Below, in pieces: positions 17,798 to 27,013 of a stretch of DNA of 64,000 bases. The notes under the pieces are model-generated. The model was given only the letters and a program-made list of their open reading frames with translations. It was not told the DNA's origin and ran no database searches. The translations under genes were made by a program, and so were the position numbers. Origin of the DNA: an uncultured Peptococcaceae bacterium (GTDB taxonomy: Bacteria > Bacillota > Peptococcia > Peptococcales > Peptococcaceae); the NCBI GenBank assembly GCA_910585405.1, contig CAJUDO010000006.1, positions 34,977-98,976 on the forward strand, given 5' to 3'. The first letter of the stretch is position 1. The number at the start of each line of letters is the position of its first letter.

Positions 17798-18285
17798 TGC
17801 AAGCACTCCCCTAAAAACTTTTTGATTTTGCTTTCAAGTACTTTCGGGGCTATATTCTGTATTTCCTGTTCCGAAATCGTAAGCATGAACCGCCCTTGAA
17901 CCCACCCCTTATGATTGGCTGTCCGGTGTCCGTACTCCACATAGGAAGCATATTCAACCGGGTTCACTATCTCAATAACAAGGGTGTTTCCGTAATGGTG
18001 GATCGTAAGGGAATCAGCGTATGCTTTCGCACTTGCCTTTTTCCCGCTTTCCGCTTCTTCATGGGTTTTGGAAGTCCAGCCCCGGCGAAGTGTACCGCCT
18101 TTTTTACCTGAACTTGCGGGGTATTGCCCCACGGGTGTACGCTTGATAACTTTTGCCAATAGGCGGGCGGCAAGTTCCTTTGCACAAGCATCAATGAAGG
18201 CTTCAACATTGCCTTGCTGAATTTTGTTCAACTGCTTTTGAAGTTTCTTCATTCCTGCAACCGAAAACCCGCCCATATTTGCCAT
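17794..18285 (-). CDS. HK97 gp10-like head-tail joining/tail completion protein
   Basis: 163 residues from the ATG at 18285 (GAGGGG upstream). KELAARLLAKVIKRTPVGQYPASSGKKGGTLRRGWT and the YASYVEYGHRTANHKGWVQGRFML end are typical of HK97-gp10 family proteins. Overlaps both neighbours. Confidence 0.88.
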   Translation of the reverse strand: MANMGGFSVAGMKKLQKQLNKIQQGNVEAFIDACAKELAARLLAKVIKRTPVGQYPASSGKKGGTLRRGWTSKTHEEAESGKKASAKAYADSLTIHHYGNTLVIEIVNPVEYASYVEYGHRTANHKGWVQGRFMLTISEQEIQNIAPKVLESKIKKFLGECLQ

Positions 18286-18686
18286 TACGCCCACCCCTCG
18301 AACAGTTCAAGCATGATTTCCGCATGGGATAGGTAAACGGCGGGAACACCACTTGCGGAATATTCGGTTGTTACGCCGTTTTGTTCCACAACGATTTTTG
18401 AACCGGGCTTTACCTTGATTTCCGGTGCTATGAATAGCTTTGTGCCTTGTGTCTGCTTTGCCGCCGTGTCAGTTTGAACAACGGCGTTCAATTTTTCAAA
18501 GGATAGCTTGCAAGGCTGATTTTCGACAACGGGAACTTCTTCATTCTTCCGGGTGATTTTGGTTTTTTCATCCCGCACATCCCGGCGTTCAATAATGGTG
18601 CAAACACCTGAATAGGTGCTTTCAATCGCTTTCCTTGCCGCTTTTTGTGCGGCGGTCAGCTTCACCACCTGATTTTCCGGTAACAC
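18285..18686 (-). CDS. Head-tail connector/head closure protein
   Basis: 133 residues, GTG start behind GGAGGGG. A beta-rich region (GVCTIIERRDVRDEKTKITRKNEEVPVVENQPCKLSFE) and position between adaptor and gp10-like genes indicate a stopper/closure protein of the XkdH type. Overlaps the previous gene by 25 bp. Confidence 0.78.
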   Translation of the reverse strand: MLPENQVVKLTAAQKAARKAIESTYSGVCTIIERRDVRDEKTKITRKNEEVPVVENQPCKLSFEKLNAVVQTDTAAKQTQGTKLFIAPEIKVKPGSKIVVEQNGVTTEYSASGVPAVYLSHAEIMLELFEGWA

Positions 18687-19051
18687 GAAAATTCATCCCC
18701 TCCGTAAGTCAGAAGATAGTTCAAGAAAGCGTTCAACCTCTGTTCAGCGGTCAAACTTCCTTTCCCGGTTGCAAATACGGTGTTGGTGTCGCCCGTCTGT
18801 ATCTGCTTTACCGCCATATCTAAATCAAGCCCTGCAATGCTATCCGGCGAAAAGGTTTTCTTTGCCGTTAAGAATTCGCCTACTGCCATATCAACAGCGA
18901 TATTCACCAAGCCATCAGGTATAGAAGGCGTGTTGCAATCGTTCTTTATGGTGTTTTCCACCTTCTGAATTGAAAAGGTAAGGGCAAATTCATCCTCTTC
19001 CTGCAACTCATACCCAAACGATTTCAACCGTTCTTTTACCATTTCCAGCAT
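18662..19051 (-). CDS. Head completion adaptor protein
   Basis: 129 residues, mainly helical (ERLKSFGYELQEEDEFALTFSIQKVENTIKNDCN, GLVNIAVDMAVGEFLTAKK). Matches SPP1 gp15/HK97 gp6-type adaptors in length, helical content and position after the capsid genes. Confidence 0.78.
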   Translation of the reverse strand: MLEMVKERLKSFGYELQEEDEFALTFSIQKVENTIKNDCNTPSIPDGLVNIAVDMAVGEFLTAKKTFSPDSIAGLDLDMAVKQIQTGDTNTVFATGKGSLTAEQRLNAFLNYLLTYGGDEFSCYRKIRW

Positions 19052-19064
19052 TGGATCACCGCCT

Positions 19065-19358
19065 TTACTCTTTGGCTTCCGCTTCCTGAATGGTTTTCAG
19101 AATATCAGCCTTGTTTTTGACTTCACCCAAATCAATGTTGTGTTCCGCTGCATAGGCTTTCAGTTCGTCAACCTTCATTTCATCAATGGGTTTTGCATCA
19201 GCTTCCCCTTCAACCGTATGCCCCAAATCTTTCAGTTTGGAAGCAAGGGCTTCATCATTGGTTTCAAATACCCCCTTTACAAATCTGCAAAGGGGGCGAT
19301 TGTTGGAAGCATCCCAAAGAATGTTAGGGGTTTTCGGTTTCTTTGTTACCTTGAACAT
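19065..19358 (-). CDS. Small head protein with HeH/LEM-like C-terminus
   Basis: 97 residues. The C-terminal PIDEMKVDELKAYAAEHNIDLGEVKNKADILKTIQ is the helix-extended-helix/Rho-N-type fold often found in small phage head proteins; the N-terminus (NRPLCRFVKGVFETNDEALASKLKDLGHTV) is typical of short proteins after the capsid gene. Probably DNA- or capsid-associated; function unproven. Confidence 0.75.
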   Translation of the reverse strand: MFKVTKKPKTPNILWDASNNRPLCRFVKGVFETNDEALASKLKDLGHTVEGEADAKPIDEMKVDELKAYAAEHNIDLGEVKNKADILKTIQEAEAKE

Positions 19359-19378
19359 ACAATCACCTTACCCTTTCT

Positions 19379-20350
19379 TTACGCTGTGGCTGTTTTCAGC
19401 CCGGTAATAGCACCGTGAAGGAAAGCCGGACCATGTGCAAGCCCGATCTGCCCGTAAATCTGCACCTTGTCAGAAGCACCCGTTTTTGCCAAATCTTCCT
19501 GAAACAGTACGCCCTTACCGGGAACTGCCTGAAATACCGGGGCGATATGTGCCATATCCGCAATCAGAAGGGAATCATTCGGCATGGAGCGATCCCAAAC
19601 AATACCCATCTTGAAGAAGTCGGTTTCAATCTCTGTGATATTCATACCGCCCACATTCTGCGTAGTCTGCATATTCGCCTTGAACTGATCGGCGTAAAGG
19701 TTGGTAATAGCCTGCTTCTGATATGCACCGCAAAACAGAACCATCTTACCAAAGTATGCTCCATTGTCAGCCATTTCACGGAAAAGCTGATCCAGCAAAT
19801 TCTTGTTCAGGGCTGCATCAGCGGCGGCAATGGAAGTTCCGGTGTCAGAAGTGCAAAGTTCCAGCATACCACGGGTTTTATTTGCGACATTCGCCGCCGT
19901 GGAAATCTGATAAGTGCCACGAATGAAGGAAAATTCCACATCACGGGCAATCTTAATCAATTTCTGCTGAATCTGCCACGCCTTTTCATCTGCCGGGTTC
20001 GGGTTCTGCCCCGCCGTGTTCAGCCCGGACATTCTGCCGGAATTGCTCTGTTTCGCATAAGTCAGATCAATCACTTCCTGATGAATCTGAACAACATTCT
20101 TTTCCTGCTGCCTTGCAATATGGCTTGCTGCCGGGGCTGTTGCGGAAGCACTTTCGGAAATCTCCGGCTGCTCCGCTTCCGGGAAGTCATAAAGAACGGC
20201 GGTAGGAAATTCAAAATTGTCGGTCTGTCTGCCGCCCGTAAGCCCGCCAATCATAGAAAGAAACGGGGTTTGGGTAGGATCAGCCGTAAAGAGTTCACCC
20301 GCATAATTGGGTAAATTCCAAGTAGTACCAATACCTGTTACCTGTGGCAT
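19379..20350 (-). CDS. Major capsid protein, SU10/DUF5309-like
   Basis: 323 residues from ATG 20350 (AAGGTG upstream; a GTG nine bases earlier is disfavoured). TWNLPNYAGELFTADPTQTPFLSMIGGLTGG, SHIARQQEKNVVQIHQEVIDLTYAKQS and NPADEKAWQIQQKLIKIARDVEFSFIRG match this capsid family. It directly follows the scaffold gene. Confidence 0.9.
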   Translation of the reverse strand: MPQVTGIGTTWNLPNYAGELFTADPTQTPFLSMIGGLTGGRQTDNFEFPTAVLYDFPEAEQPEISESASATAPAASHIARQQEKNVVQIHQEVIDLTYAKQSNSGRMSGLNTAGQNPNPADEKAWQIQQKLIKIARDVEFSFIRGTYQISTAANVANKTRGMLELCTSDTGTSIAAADAALNKNLLDQLFREMADNGAYFGKMVLFCGAYQKQAITNLYADQFKANMQTTQNVGGMNITEIETDFFKMGIVWDRSMPNDSLLIADMAHIAPVFQAVPGKGVLFQEDLAKTGASDKVQIYGQIGLAHGPAFLHGAITGLKTATA

Positions 20351-20384
20351 ATTTTTCACCTTATTTAACCTTTCGTTTTAATTT

Positions 20385-21011
20385 TTACATCAGGACAACG
20401 CCTTCTGCGGCGGCTTCCTGTTTGATTTTGATAACCTCTAATTGGTTGTTATTCTTGCGGGCATCCGCAAGGCGGGCTTCATATCCCGCTGCCGTGGAAT
20501 TGGGAACAGTAGAAGAAGCCCCCGGTTGAAAGCCTGTGAACTGCTGCTGTGTCTGTTCCTGAACATCAAACATATATCCGTCAGACTTCTTCAAGACTTC
20601 AATCTGTTCATCAAAGCCGGAAAGTTTACCATCTTCCCCGATTTTCACCTTTGACATATCCAGCATAGCCTTAACCGCTTTTCCGTTCTTTGCCTTTGCA
20701 CCGGAAAGGGCGATTTCAACAGCGTTATCCAGCTTCAACTTTGCCAATTCTTCATCATGGGCTTTCTGCTGATCGGCGTTCTGCTTCTGCAAATCGGAAA
20801 TCTGCTGCTGCAACGCCGCATTGTCACCGCTGGATTTCTTCAAATCCTCAAGCTGTTTATCCCTGTCCGAAACAGACTTTTTCAAGGTCTTGTTTTCCTC
20901 GTTTACCTCGTTGAACCTTGTCTTTGTGACAAAGTTTCCATCAAGGGAATCCATCACCTTTTTTGCCTGTTCCTCTGTCAATCCCATTGCAATCAAATCT
21001 TCTTTGTTCAT
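20385..21011 (-). CDS. Capsid scaffold protein
   Basis: 208 residues; start 21011 with GAAAGGAAGG upstream. Long coiled coil (EENKTLKKSVSDRDKQLEDLKK ... ALQQQISDLQKQNADQQKAHDEELAKLK) and a C-terminal capsid-binding part rich in Asn/Ala. GP20/DUF4355-type scaffold by composition and position. The longer frame to 21095 has no start signal. Confidence 0.9.
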   Translation of the reverse strand: MNKEDLIAMGLTEEQAKKVMDSLDGNFVTKTRFNEVNEENKTLKKSVSDRDKQLEDLKKSSGDNAALQQQISDLQKQNADQQKAHDEELAKLKLDNAVEIALSGAKAKNGKAVKAMLDMSKVKIGEDGKLSGFDEQIEVLKKSDGYMFDVQEQTQQQFTGFQPGASSTVPNSTAAGYEARLADARKNNNQLEVIKIKQEAAAEGVVLM

Positions 21012-21181
21012 TGTGTTTACCTTCCTTTCAAATTTTCCGTTTTTTACCGTGGGTAACGAACCACGAAATTTGACCTTGTTCTTTACCGTCTGCAACGCTT
21101 AAAAGACGAAATCGCTATTTAACCCATAGTTGGAAGATAGGCGGATCACCTTCTTTCTGAAAAAGGGCATGAAAAAACCAC

Positions 21182-21204
21182 CTTTGAAAGTTAATCTTCA
21201 AAAG
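21182..21204. terminator. Palindrome and probable terminator
   Basis: CTTTGAAAGTTAATCTTCAAAAG forms the top of a longer stem (ACCAC/GTGGT); on the minus strand it is followed by TTTTTTC. It lies between the small Cys-rich gene and the scaffold gene; member of the TTTGAAA palindrome family. Confidence 0.5.
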
Positions 21205-21207
21205 TGG

Positions 21208-21447
21208 TTATTTCTTCTCTTTTTCCTTTTCGTAATACTCACATTCAGCCTTGTTCATCACAATTTCAAGCGGCTTGAATTGTGGGTAAGGGTAAATTCT
21301 GCAACACCCTTTTTGATAATGGTTTGAATAAACTGTGCCATCATCACGGAATATGCAATCTTTACATTGTCGGCATTTATCAAATTGGGTGTTGTCTGTC
21401 AACACTTCATCCGCATACCGTTCTTCCAGCGTTTTCTTTTCAGCCAT
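21208..21447 (-). CDS. Small Cys-rich phage protein, possible zinc binding
   Basis: 79 residues with CRQCKDC and a second pair (KGCCRIYPYPQF, AECEYY), a layout suited to a small zinc knuckle. Located between the MuF-like gene and the scaffold gene. Function unknown. Confidence 0.7.
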   Translation of the reverse strand: MAEKKTLEERYADEVLTDNTQFDKCRQCKDCIFRDDGTVYSNHYQKGCCRIYPYPQFKPLEIVMNKAECEYYEKEKEKK

Positions 21448-21462
21448 TCAACCACCTTCTTT

Positions 21463-23964
21463 CTACCGCTGCGGGCTTTGCCCTATCACTTCAAGATCAA
21501 TATAAATCATTCCGGGCGTTTTCTCAACCTTTGTAACACGGAATGTTGTTCCCTGTTGCAATATGATTTCCGATTCTTGCCCGAAACTGCTTTGTGGCTT
21601 CAGCCCATCCCACGATTTACCCCCGCCGTTTCCAAAAGCTGAAAACGGTTCAACATACATCATTTGTGTACCGGAAGGGGCGTATATGTTCAGGATAATA
21701 TCACCGCTGAACCCTTTGCCCTTTGCCACGCCGCACGAACAAAAGCCGTATTCCGTAGGCGTTGTTCCCAAAAGCAAGGCTTCCAACTCTGATTGTGAAG
21801 CGTGTTGCAGCTTATCCATTGGGACATTGAAGAACTTATCCATTCCCTTAAACCTACAACCACGCTGCAACCAAAAATCTTCCTGATAAACTGATTTTTC
21901 AATTATATCAGTCATAGCGTTAATTTCTTTTCGCATTGCTCCGGGCTTCCAGCCGGAATATTTAACACCGATCTGATCCAAGTCCACATTGCCAACGCCT
22001 AAAAACTTTTCGCTGCCGTATTCAATGCCCCGCAATGGCTCATTGAACTTGTGATAGCTTTGGGTGTAATCATAAATTGCATTTTTCTGAATGGGTGGGG
22101 AAGTTCGCCATACCTCGCCGCATTTATCACGCAACAGGGCATCCGCTTCTTTGGTGCTTTTCGCCCACATTGCCGCATCCTTGCGGGCTTGCGAAAAGGC
22201 ATCATCTACCGCTGTATCTATTATACCACTTTTTTCAACATTTTTCAAATCAGATTGAACTTTTGCAATTTCCTGTTCAATCTTCTTTAACTGTTGCTGA
22301 ATATCGTGGTAACTGCTGCCTTCTGCATCCAATTCTTCAAGCTGCTTGTAAAACTCCTGATATTTCTTCATCAGGTCAGGATCGGTTTCAGTAATGAACT
22401 TGCCTTCATAGTATTGCTTTTTCCCGGCAATGTTCAGCCCTTGCCAATCGGCGGTTGTTACATCCTTACCGTACCAAATCCCCGAATAGGTCTTTACCTC
22501 GAAATCGTCAAGCTGCTGTTGAATGGCTGCTTTTTCGACTTCAAGTTCAAGCTGCTTCTTTGCAAGGGCTTTCTTCTGTTCAGCCTTCAACTTTTCATTC
22601 AGCTTTTCTTGCCACTCCGCTTTTTGGGCTTCAATAGCTTCTGCCTGTGAATGAAGGTCTTTCAGCTTTGCCAAATCATCACCATCTGCCAGCTCGTCAA
22701 GGCTTCCGAAATCCTTAATTGCTTCTTCATAAGTCCAGCCCCCGGAAACAGCCTTGAACTGTATTTCCAAATCTTCAAGCTGAACATCCGCTTCCGCAAT
22801 TTTGGCTTGCAGCTTCTTCTTTGTCAGATATTCCTTTTTCGGGGGCGGCGTGGGTTCAGGCTCTTTGTGGTGCTTGTAATGAAGGGTTGAACCATCATCC
22901 ACCACATCAAAGCCGGATTTATCGCCACCATCAACAAAAGTTTCCTTCCAATCCTGATAATTCATATCATCCGGGATATAGTAGGTTTTGCCCGTTTCTT
23001 CATCCCTTGCCGCCCGTTCCCCAATATCCCCGAAATCTTCATCAAAATAGGGAACTGTGGTTGAACGACAAAACACATGAAAGGGCGGGGCGGTAACTCC
23101 CGGCTGATAGTCCTTCATGGGAAAATGCTTTCCGTCAAGGCTGCGGCATATATCGGAAGTGTGGGAATCAAGGGTTGCAACAATTTCAAACTGTTCAACA
23201 CCCAATTCTTCAAAGCAATCCTTCTGTGCCGCTGAACTGAAATAGGCTTCTTCCGTCATTATCAGCCTTCCGGCGTTATATCGGGAAGTTTTCATCTTCT
23301 TTGCAAGTGAATCAATCGCCTTTTGCGGATCAGCACCCAACATGATATTTTGGGTAAGTTCCCCGTGAACTTCTGAAATCAGCTTTTTCTTATTGCCCCA
23401 AATCCTTTCAGAAAAGTTCTTCCCATCTACCGCCCACGGTTTAGCAAGCACCTTTTCAATCTGTGATTGATCCAGCCCAGCAATATCCCAACCGATATTG
23501 AACCCCTTTTGAAGTTCGTATGCGGTATGATAATAGCCGCTTTCAAACAAATCACCCATTGCCCCGGTTACTGTTCCAAGCTGTTTTGAAAACATAACTT
23601 CAAGGCTTTGCTGTGTCTGAATTTTCAGGGCTTCCAGCTTTGAAATATGGTACTTTGCAGAAGCATTTTCCAATTCCTTCATCCAGCCGCCCATTAAAGC
23701 GTTATCCTGCCCGTATTTGATATAGTCCTGAACATCCCACTTGAATTCTTTCAGGGCTGCACCTTTCAGATATTGTCGGGCTTCTGCAAGGGAAATTCCG
23801 TTGTTGTCGGCAAAACGCTGATACCAGCGGGCAATCTGCCCTTCAATCTGCTTTTGGGCTTCCTTGTACTGCCTTTCTATTTCAGCAACGGCGGCTGCAC
23901 CTTGCCCATTTTGGGCGGCTTCAAGCTGTTCAAAACGCAACTTCCAATATTCGCTATTCTGCAT
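21463..23964 (-). CDS. MuF-like minor head protein fused to an ADP-ribosyltransferase domain
   Basis: 833 residues. Residues ~1-340 are the SPP1 gp7/Mu F head-morphogenesis domain (MLGADPQKAIDSLAKKMKTS, EAYFSSAAQKDCFEELGVEQFEIVATLDSHTSDICRSLDGKHF, PPFHVFCRSTTVPYF). Residues ~370-600 are charged coiled coil. The last ~220 residues look like an R-S-E-clade ADP-ribosyltransferase: Arg in WLQRGCRF (~701), a modified STS motif in YGFCSCG (~743) and the ExE turn FGQESEIIL (~797-799) followed by GTTFRVTKVE. MuF proteins fused to toxins are known and are thought to be delivered with the phage DNA. Confidence 0.88.
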   Translation of the reverse strand: MQNSEYWKLRFEQLEAAQNGQGAAAVAEIERQYKEAQKQIEGQIARWYQRFADNNGISLAEARQYLKGAALKEFKWDVQDYIKYGQDNALMGGWMKELENASAKYHISKLEALKIQTQQSLEVMFSKQLGTVTGAMGDLFESGYYHTAYELQKGFNIGWDIAGLDQSQIEKVLAKPWAVDGKNFSERIWGNKKKLISEVHGELTQNIMLGADPQKAIDSLAKKMKTSRYNAGRLIMTEEAYFSSAAQKDCFEELGVEQFEIVATLDSHTSDICRSLDGKHFPMKDYQPGVTAPPFHVFCRSTTVPYFDEDFGDIGERAARDEETGKTYYIPDDMNYQDWKETFVDGGDKSGFDVVDDGSTLHYKHHKEPEPTPPPKKEYLTKKKLQAKIAEADVQLEDLEIQFKAVSGGWTYEEAIKDFGSLDELADGDDLAKLKDLHSQAEAIEAQKAEWQEKLNEKLKAEQKKALAKKQLELEVEKAAIQQQLDDFEVKTYSGIWYGKDVTTADWQGLNIAGKKQYYEGKFITETDPDLMKKYQEFYKQLEELDAEGSSYHDIQQQLKKIEQEIAKVQSDLKNVEKSGIIDTAVDDAFSQARKDAAMWAKSTKEADALLRDKCGEVWRTSPPIQKNAIYDYTQSYHKFNEPLRGIEYGSEKFLGVGNVDLDQIGVKYSGWKPGAMRKEINAMTDIIEKSVYQEDFWLQRGCRFKGMDKFFNVPMDKLQHASQSELEALLLGTTPTEYGFCSCGVAKGKGFSGDIILNIYAPSGTQMMYVEPFSAFGNGGGKSWDGLKPQSSFGQESEIILQQGTTFRVTKVEKTPGMIYIDLEVIGQSPQR

Positions 23965-24166
23965 CAGCCCCACCGCCTTTCACAAAGCGGGGAACAATCA
24001 GGCGGTAAAAGCTGCATACTGTTCTATTGTTTATTGTTAAATTGAACTTTTTGAACCGCATCAACATCAGCCACGCAAAGAAAGCAAATACACGCCCTAA
24101 AATGGGGCTGTTATACTCCACTTCAAGGGGAACGGGTAAAATGTCAATCTTTCTGATTTTCGCCAT
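23954..24166 (-). CDS. Small phage protein with a hydrophobic segment
   Basis: 70 residues (MAKIRKIDILPVPLEVEYNS ...), start at 24166 after AAGGAAGGTGA. Residues ~22-35 (LGRVFAFFAWLMLM) are hydrophobic. It overlaps the portal stop by 23 bp and the MuF start by 11 bp, so it is translated from within the operon. The upstream part of the same open frame (to 24382) is a shadow of the portal gene. Function unknown. Confidence 0.7.
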   Translation of the reverse strand: MAKIRKIDILPVPLEVEYNSPILGRVFAFFAWLMLMRFKKFNLTINNRTVCSFYRLIVPRFVKGGGADAE

Positions 24167-25661
24167 TTGAATCACCTTCCTTTTTCGGCGGCTGATTGCC
24201 GGGTTGCTGCCCGAAAGGGTTATATTGCTGTTCAAGCATTTCTTCCTTCTCTTTTTCCCGCTGCTTTTCCAACCGTTCAAGTTCCTGCTGCGGATCATCA
24301 ATCCACGGGTGCATACCAATGATTGTTTCATCCGAAATGATACCAACGGAAGCGGCACAATTCGCAATGGCTTCACTTTCATTGATAAGAATATCCCGGT
24401 TGAAGATAATGGTTACTTCTTCATTCTCAAAATTGCCCCTTCCTGTGTTTGCAAGGTGGGCATTGACAAACCAAAGGATTTCTTCAAAGGCTGCCTGAAA
24501 TTCGGTTTCCATTTCATTAGCATCTAAATCAATATCAGAATACATTGATTGAATGTTCATCTGATTAGGGTTGCCGGAAAGCCTATCATCCTTTGCATCA
24601 TAGCCCATAGCATTTTCAATCAGGGCTTTCTTGAAGATTTCCAAGATAACCTTGTAATTTTCCGCATTTACGGTAATTTCAAGGGTTTCAACCCCGCCTT
24701 TGGTTTCACCGTCAAAGCGAACTTTAACAGCCCCGTATGTGGCAAGGTTTTTTCTGAACTCCCCTAAATTCGTACCGTCATAGTTTTTCAGAACAAGAAT
24801 TGTGTTCCGGGCATCTTCCTGCATATTGTTTTCAAAGTCCGAAAGCATAACATTGATACCGTCTTGAAGGGATTTCACCTTCTTAATCAGCGGTATTTCC
24901 TGTTCGTTGTACTTCAAAGGAATCAGGGGGATTTTCGCCCAATTCAAAGGCTTGCCGTTGTTCATCACATAGGCACAATCCTGTTCTTCCACGGTCAAAT
25001 CAGGAATCAGCACATTGCCATCAAGAATATAGCAATGAATACCTTGCATATCAAACACTTCAACCTTTTCAATGATTGTTGGCTTGATACCGTCATAGCC
25101 CGCCACCAAGTAAAGCCGGATTGCCCCCGCTAAAATGGTGTGTTCGCTATCTTCCCAAATAGGAAGGATTTCATACCCCGGAAACAGCCGGAAAGAAAAT
25201 TCCCCGTCTTTGGTGTAGTAGGGGAACAACCACGAAATACCATGATTCAGGGCGGCTTTCCCGCCGTTCTTCAAGGTTTTCATAAATCGCTTATTGAACA
25301 CCTGTTTCAGAAGTTCGGTGTAAAGTTCGTTCTTCCCATCTATGGCAAAGGGCTGTCCTAAAAGGTAGTTCGCTTTTTGGTTCACCATCTTTGCATACTG
25401 ATTATCAATCAGGCGGTTATTCGGAAGATTTTCAACCACTTGCAGCTTCCCATCTTCCCCGATCATGGTTCTTTTGCGGGTAAGTATATCATGTTCATTC
25501 TGATAGTACAGTTGCCCTTTAATCTGCATGATCCGTTCCGGCGAACCCTTCCAACGCATGATTTCCTGTTCAAGAAATTCTTTGTTGTTCATTTTGGCTT
25601 TGAACCCGAACAGCATAAAATTTGAAATCCGGTTCAATGCGTTTTCAATTCCGTTCAGCAC
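24144..25661 (-). CDS. Portal protein, SPP1 gp6-like
   Basis: 505 residues; GTG at 25661 is placed eight bases after AAAGGGG. RTMIGEDGKLQVVENLPNNRLIDNQYAKMVNQKANYLLGQPF and the C-terminal AIANCAASVGIISDETIIGMHPWIDDPQQELERLEKQREKE are typical of SPP1-type portals. It forms the dodecameric DNA gate. The C-terminal tail is Gln/Asn-rich. Confidence 0.94.
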   Translation of the reverse strand: MLNGIENALNRISNFMLFGFKAKMNNKEFLEQEIMRWKGSPERIMQIKGQLYYQNEHDILTRKRTMIGEDGKLQVVENLPNNRLIDNQYAKMVNQKANYLLGQPFAIDGKNELYTELLKQVFNKRFMKTLKNGGKAALNHGISWLFPYYTKDGEFSFRLFPGYEILPIWEDSEHTILAGAIRLYLVAGYDGIKPTIIEKVEVFDMQGIHCYILDGNVLIPDLTVEEQDCAYVMNNGKPLNWAKIPLIPLKYNEQEIPLIKKVKSLQDGINVMLSDFENNMQEDARNTILVLKNYDGTNLGEFRKNLATYGAVKVRFDGETKGGVETLEITVNAENYKVILEIFKKALIENAMGYDAKDDRLSGNPNQMNIQSMYSDIDLDANEMETEFQAAFEEILWFVNAHLANTGRGNFENEEVTIIFNRDILINESEAIANCAASVGIISDETIIGMHPWIDDPQQELERLEKQREKEKEEMLEQQYNPFGQQPGNQPPKKEGDSNGENQKD

Positions 25662-25695
25662 CTTTTTCACCCCTTTCTATCGCATAATATAAACA

Positions 25696-25730
25696 AAAGC
25701 CCGAAAACACACGGTTTTCAAGGCTCTTTG
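25696..25730. terminator. Hairpin between TerL and portal genes
   Basis: Inverted repeat AAAGCC-CGAAAAC ... GGTTTTC-aa-GGCTCTTT in a 77-bp gap. On the minus strand it is followed by TTTTGTTTAT. Could be a weak terminator or processing site. Confidence 0.4.
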
Positions 25731-25747
25731 TTACTAATGTGTTATTT

Positions 25748-27013
25748 TTAGTCAAAGCTGAACGCATCCGGCAACAGAAGTTTTGTCACACCATACCGCA
25801 TAGAATCCATACCGTGTGAAAATTCATGATCCGGCTTGTCGGTCAGCTTCCCATCTTTATCTTTACCCCAACAGTAGTTTTCAATTTCTTTCTTGAACTC
25901 CACGCACCGGGGATGAACCACAATCTGATAGTTCTGTATAAGCTGAATACCGTGGTTCACACTATCCTTGCCCTTGCGGGAAGGCTCTGCTTTGATGCCT
26001 TCATCTTGCAATTCCACAATGCTTTTCGGCTCTGCATTATCGCAAATAACCTTCTGCCCGCCATAGCCCATTTTCTTAATCTGTTCAGCTATGATTTTGT
26101 TGGTAACGCCTGTTTGATACCATTCATCAAAAATGTATATCCGCATTGCAGCATTATCCACCATTTCACACACAAAGGCGTTTGGATCAGTAAAACCGAA
26201 ATCAAGGTTGAACGCTGATTTTATACCGGGGATTGCCCGGATCGTGTCAACATTGAAATCTTCACATACAACATTGGTGTAAATCAACCCTTCCGCAATG
26301 CCCCATTCACCTTCACCTTCTATGCGGTATCGGCGGGGGTTGTTCTTCTGCATTTTCAGGAATATGCTGCGGTCAGATTCATCCAACCATTCATTACATT
26401 TCCATGTGGTAGTTTTTACAAAGGTATCTTCATCAGGTGTATCAAAGAACCGGGCTTTCAGCCAGCTTGTAGCACTCCACGGGTTGAAGGTCAGGGTTAT
26501 TTGCTTGAAATACCCTTCCGGCACTTCACCACGGATTGACAAATCAAGTTTATTGAAATCATCTTCATTTGTGATTTCATAGGCTTCTTCAATCCATACC
26601 CAACACAGCACGCCCTTGTCAACTGAAATAGAAGTGATTTTCAAGCCATCATCCAGCCCACGGAACAAAATCTTTTGCCCTGTGTCTGTCCGGGTTATTT
26701 GCATAGGGGAAACAGTACATTCAAAGTAACCATCAAGCCCCAACCTGTGAATTGCCCATTTCAGATCACTATACACGGAATCCCGCAAGGTGTTTGAATA
26801 GCGGCGAACACATAACCCGTTGCTTTGCGGATATTTGAACAACCGAACAATCATGTTCAAGGCTGTTGTTTTACTTTTCTTTGAACCTCTTGAACCCTTA
26901 CAAACACGGTATCTTGCTTTTGTGTGCCAAAAGTCTTTGTAACTCTTGCCGACAATCGCCGGAAGGTTTATCCTGAACGCTTCACTATTCTTCAAGGTCT
27001 GCTTCCCCCTCAA
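25748..27013 (-). CDS. Terminase large subunit, PBSX family
   Basis: 421 residues. ATPase Walker A is CKGSRGSKKSKTTALN, Walker B LCWVWIEEAYEI; the nuclease part has the first Asp in NLDFGFTDPNAF, a second in VICDNAEPKSI and HGMDSMRYGV near the end. It cuts and pumps phage DNA into the prohead. The exact start is uncertain: the frame opens with TTG at 27013 inside the TerS gene end, without a clear ribosome-binding site. Confidence 0.95.
   Translation of the reverse strand: MRGKQTLKNSEAFRINLPAIVGKSYKDFWHTKARYRVCKGSRGSKKSKTTALNMIVRLFKYPQSNGLCVRRYSNTLRDSVYSDLKWAIHRLGLDGYFECTVSPMQITRTDTGQKILFRGLDDGLKITSISVDKGVLCWVWIEEAYEITNEDDFNKLDLSIRGEVPEGYFKQITLTFNPWSATSWLKARFFDTPDEDTFVKTTTWKCNEWLDESDRSIFLKMQKNNPRRYRIEGEGEWGIAEGLIYTNVVCEDFNVDTIRAIPGIKSAFNLDFGFTDPNAFVCEMVDNAAMRIYIFDEWYQTGVTNKIIAEQIKKMGYGGQKVICDNAEPKSIVELQDEGIKAEPSRKGKDSVNHGIQLIQNYQIVVHPRCVEFKKEIENYCWGKDKDGKLTDKPDHEFSHGMDSMRYGVTKLLLPDAFSFD

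Noticed and set aside
19415..20314. 299-codon frame antisense to the capsid gene
   Set aside because: Shadow frame caused by codon bias; no start signal, and the capsid gene is certain.
23954..24382. 142-codon frame over the portal 3' end
   Set aside because: Only the last 70 codons have a ribosome-binding site and gene-like sequence; the first half is a shadow of the portal gene.
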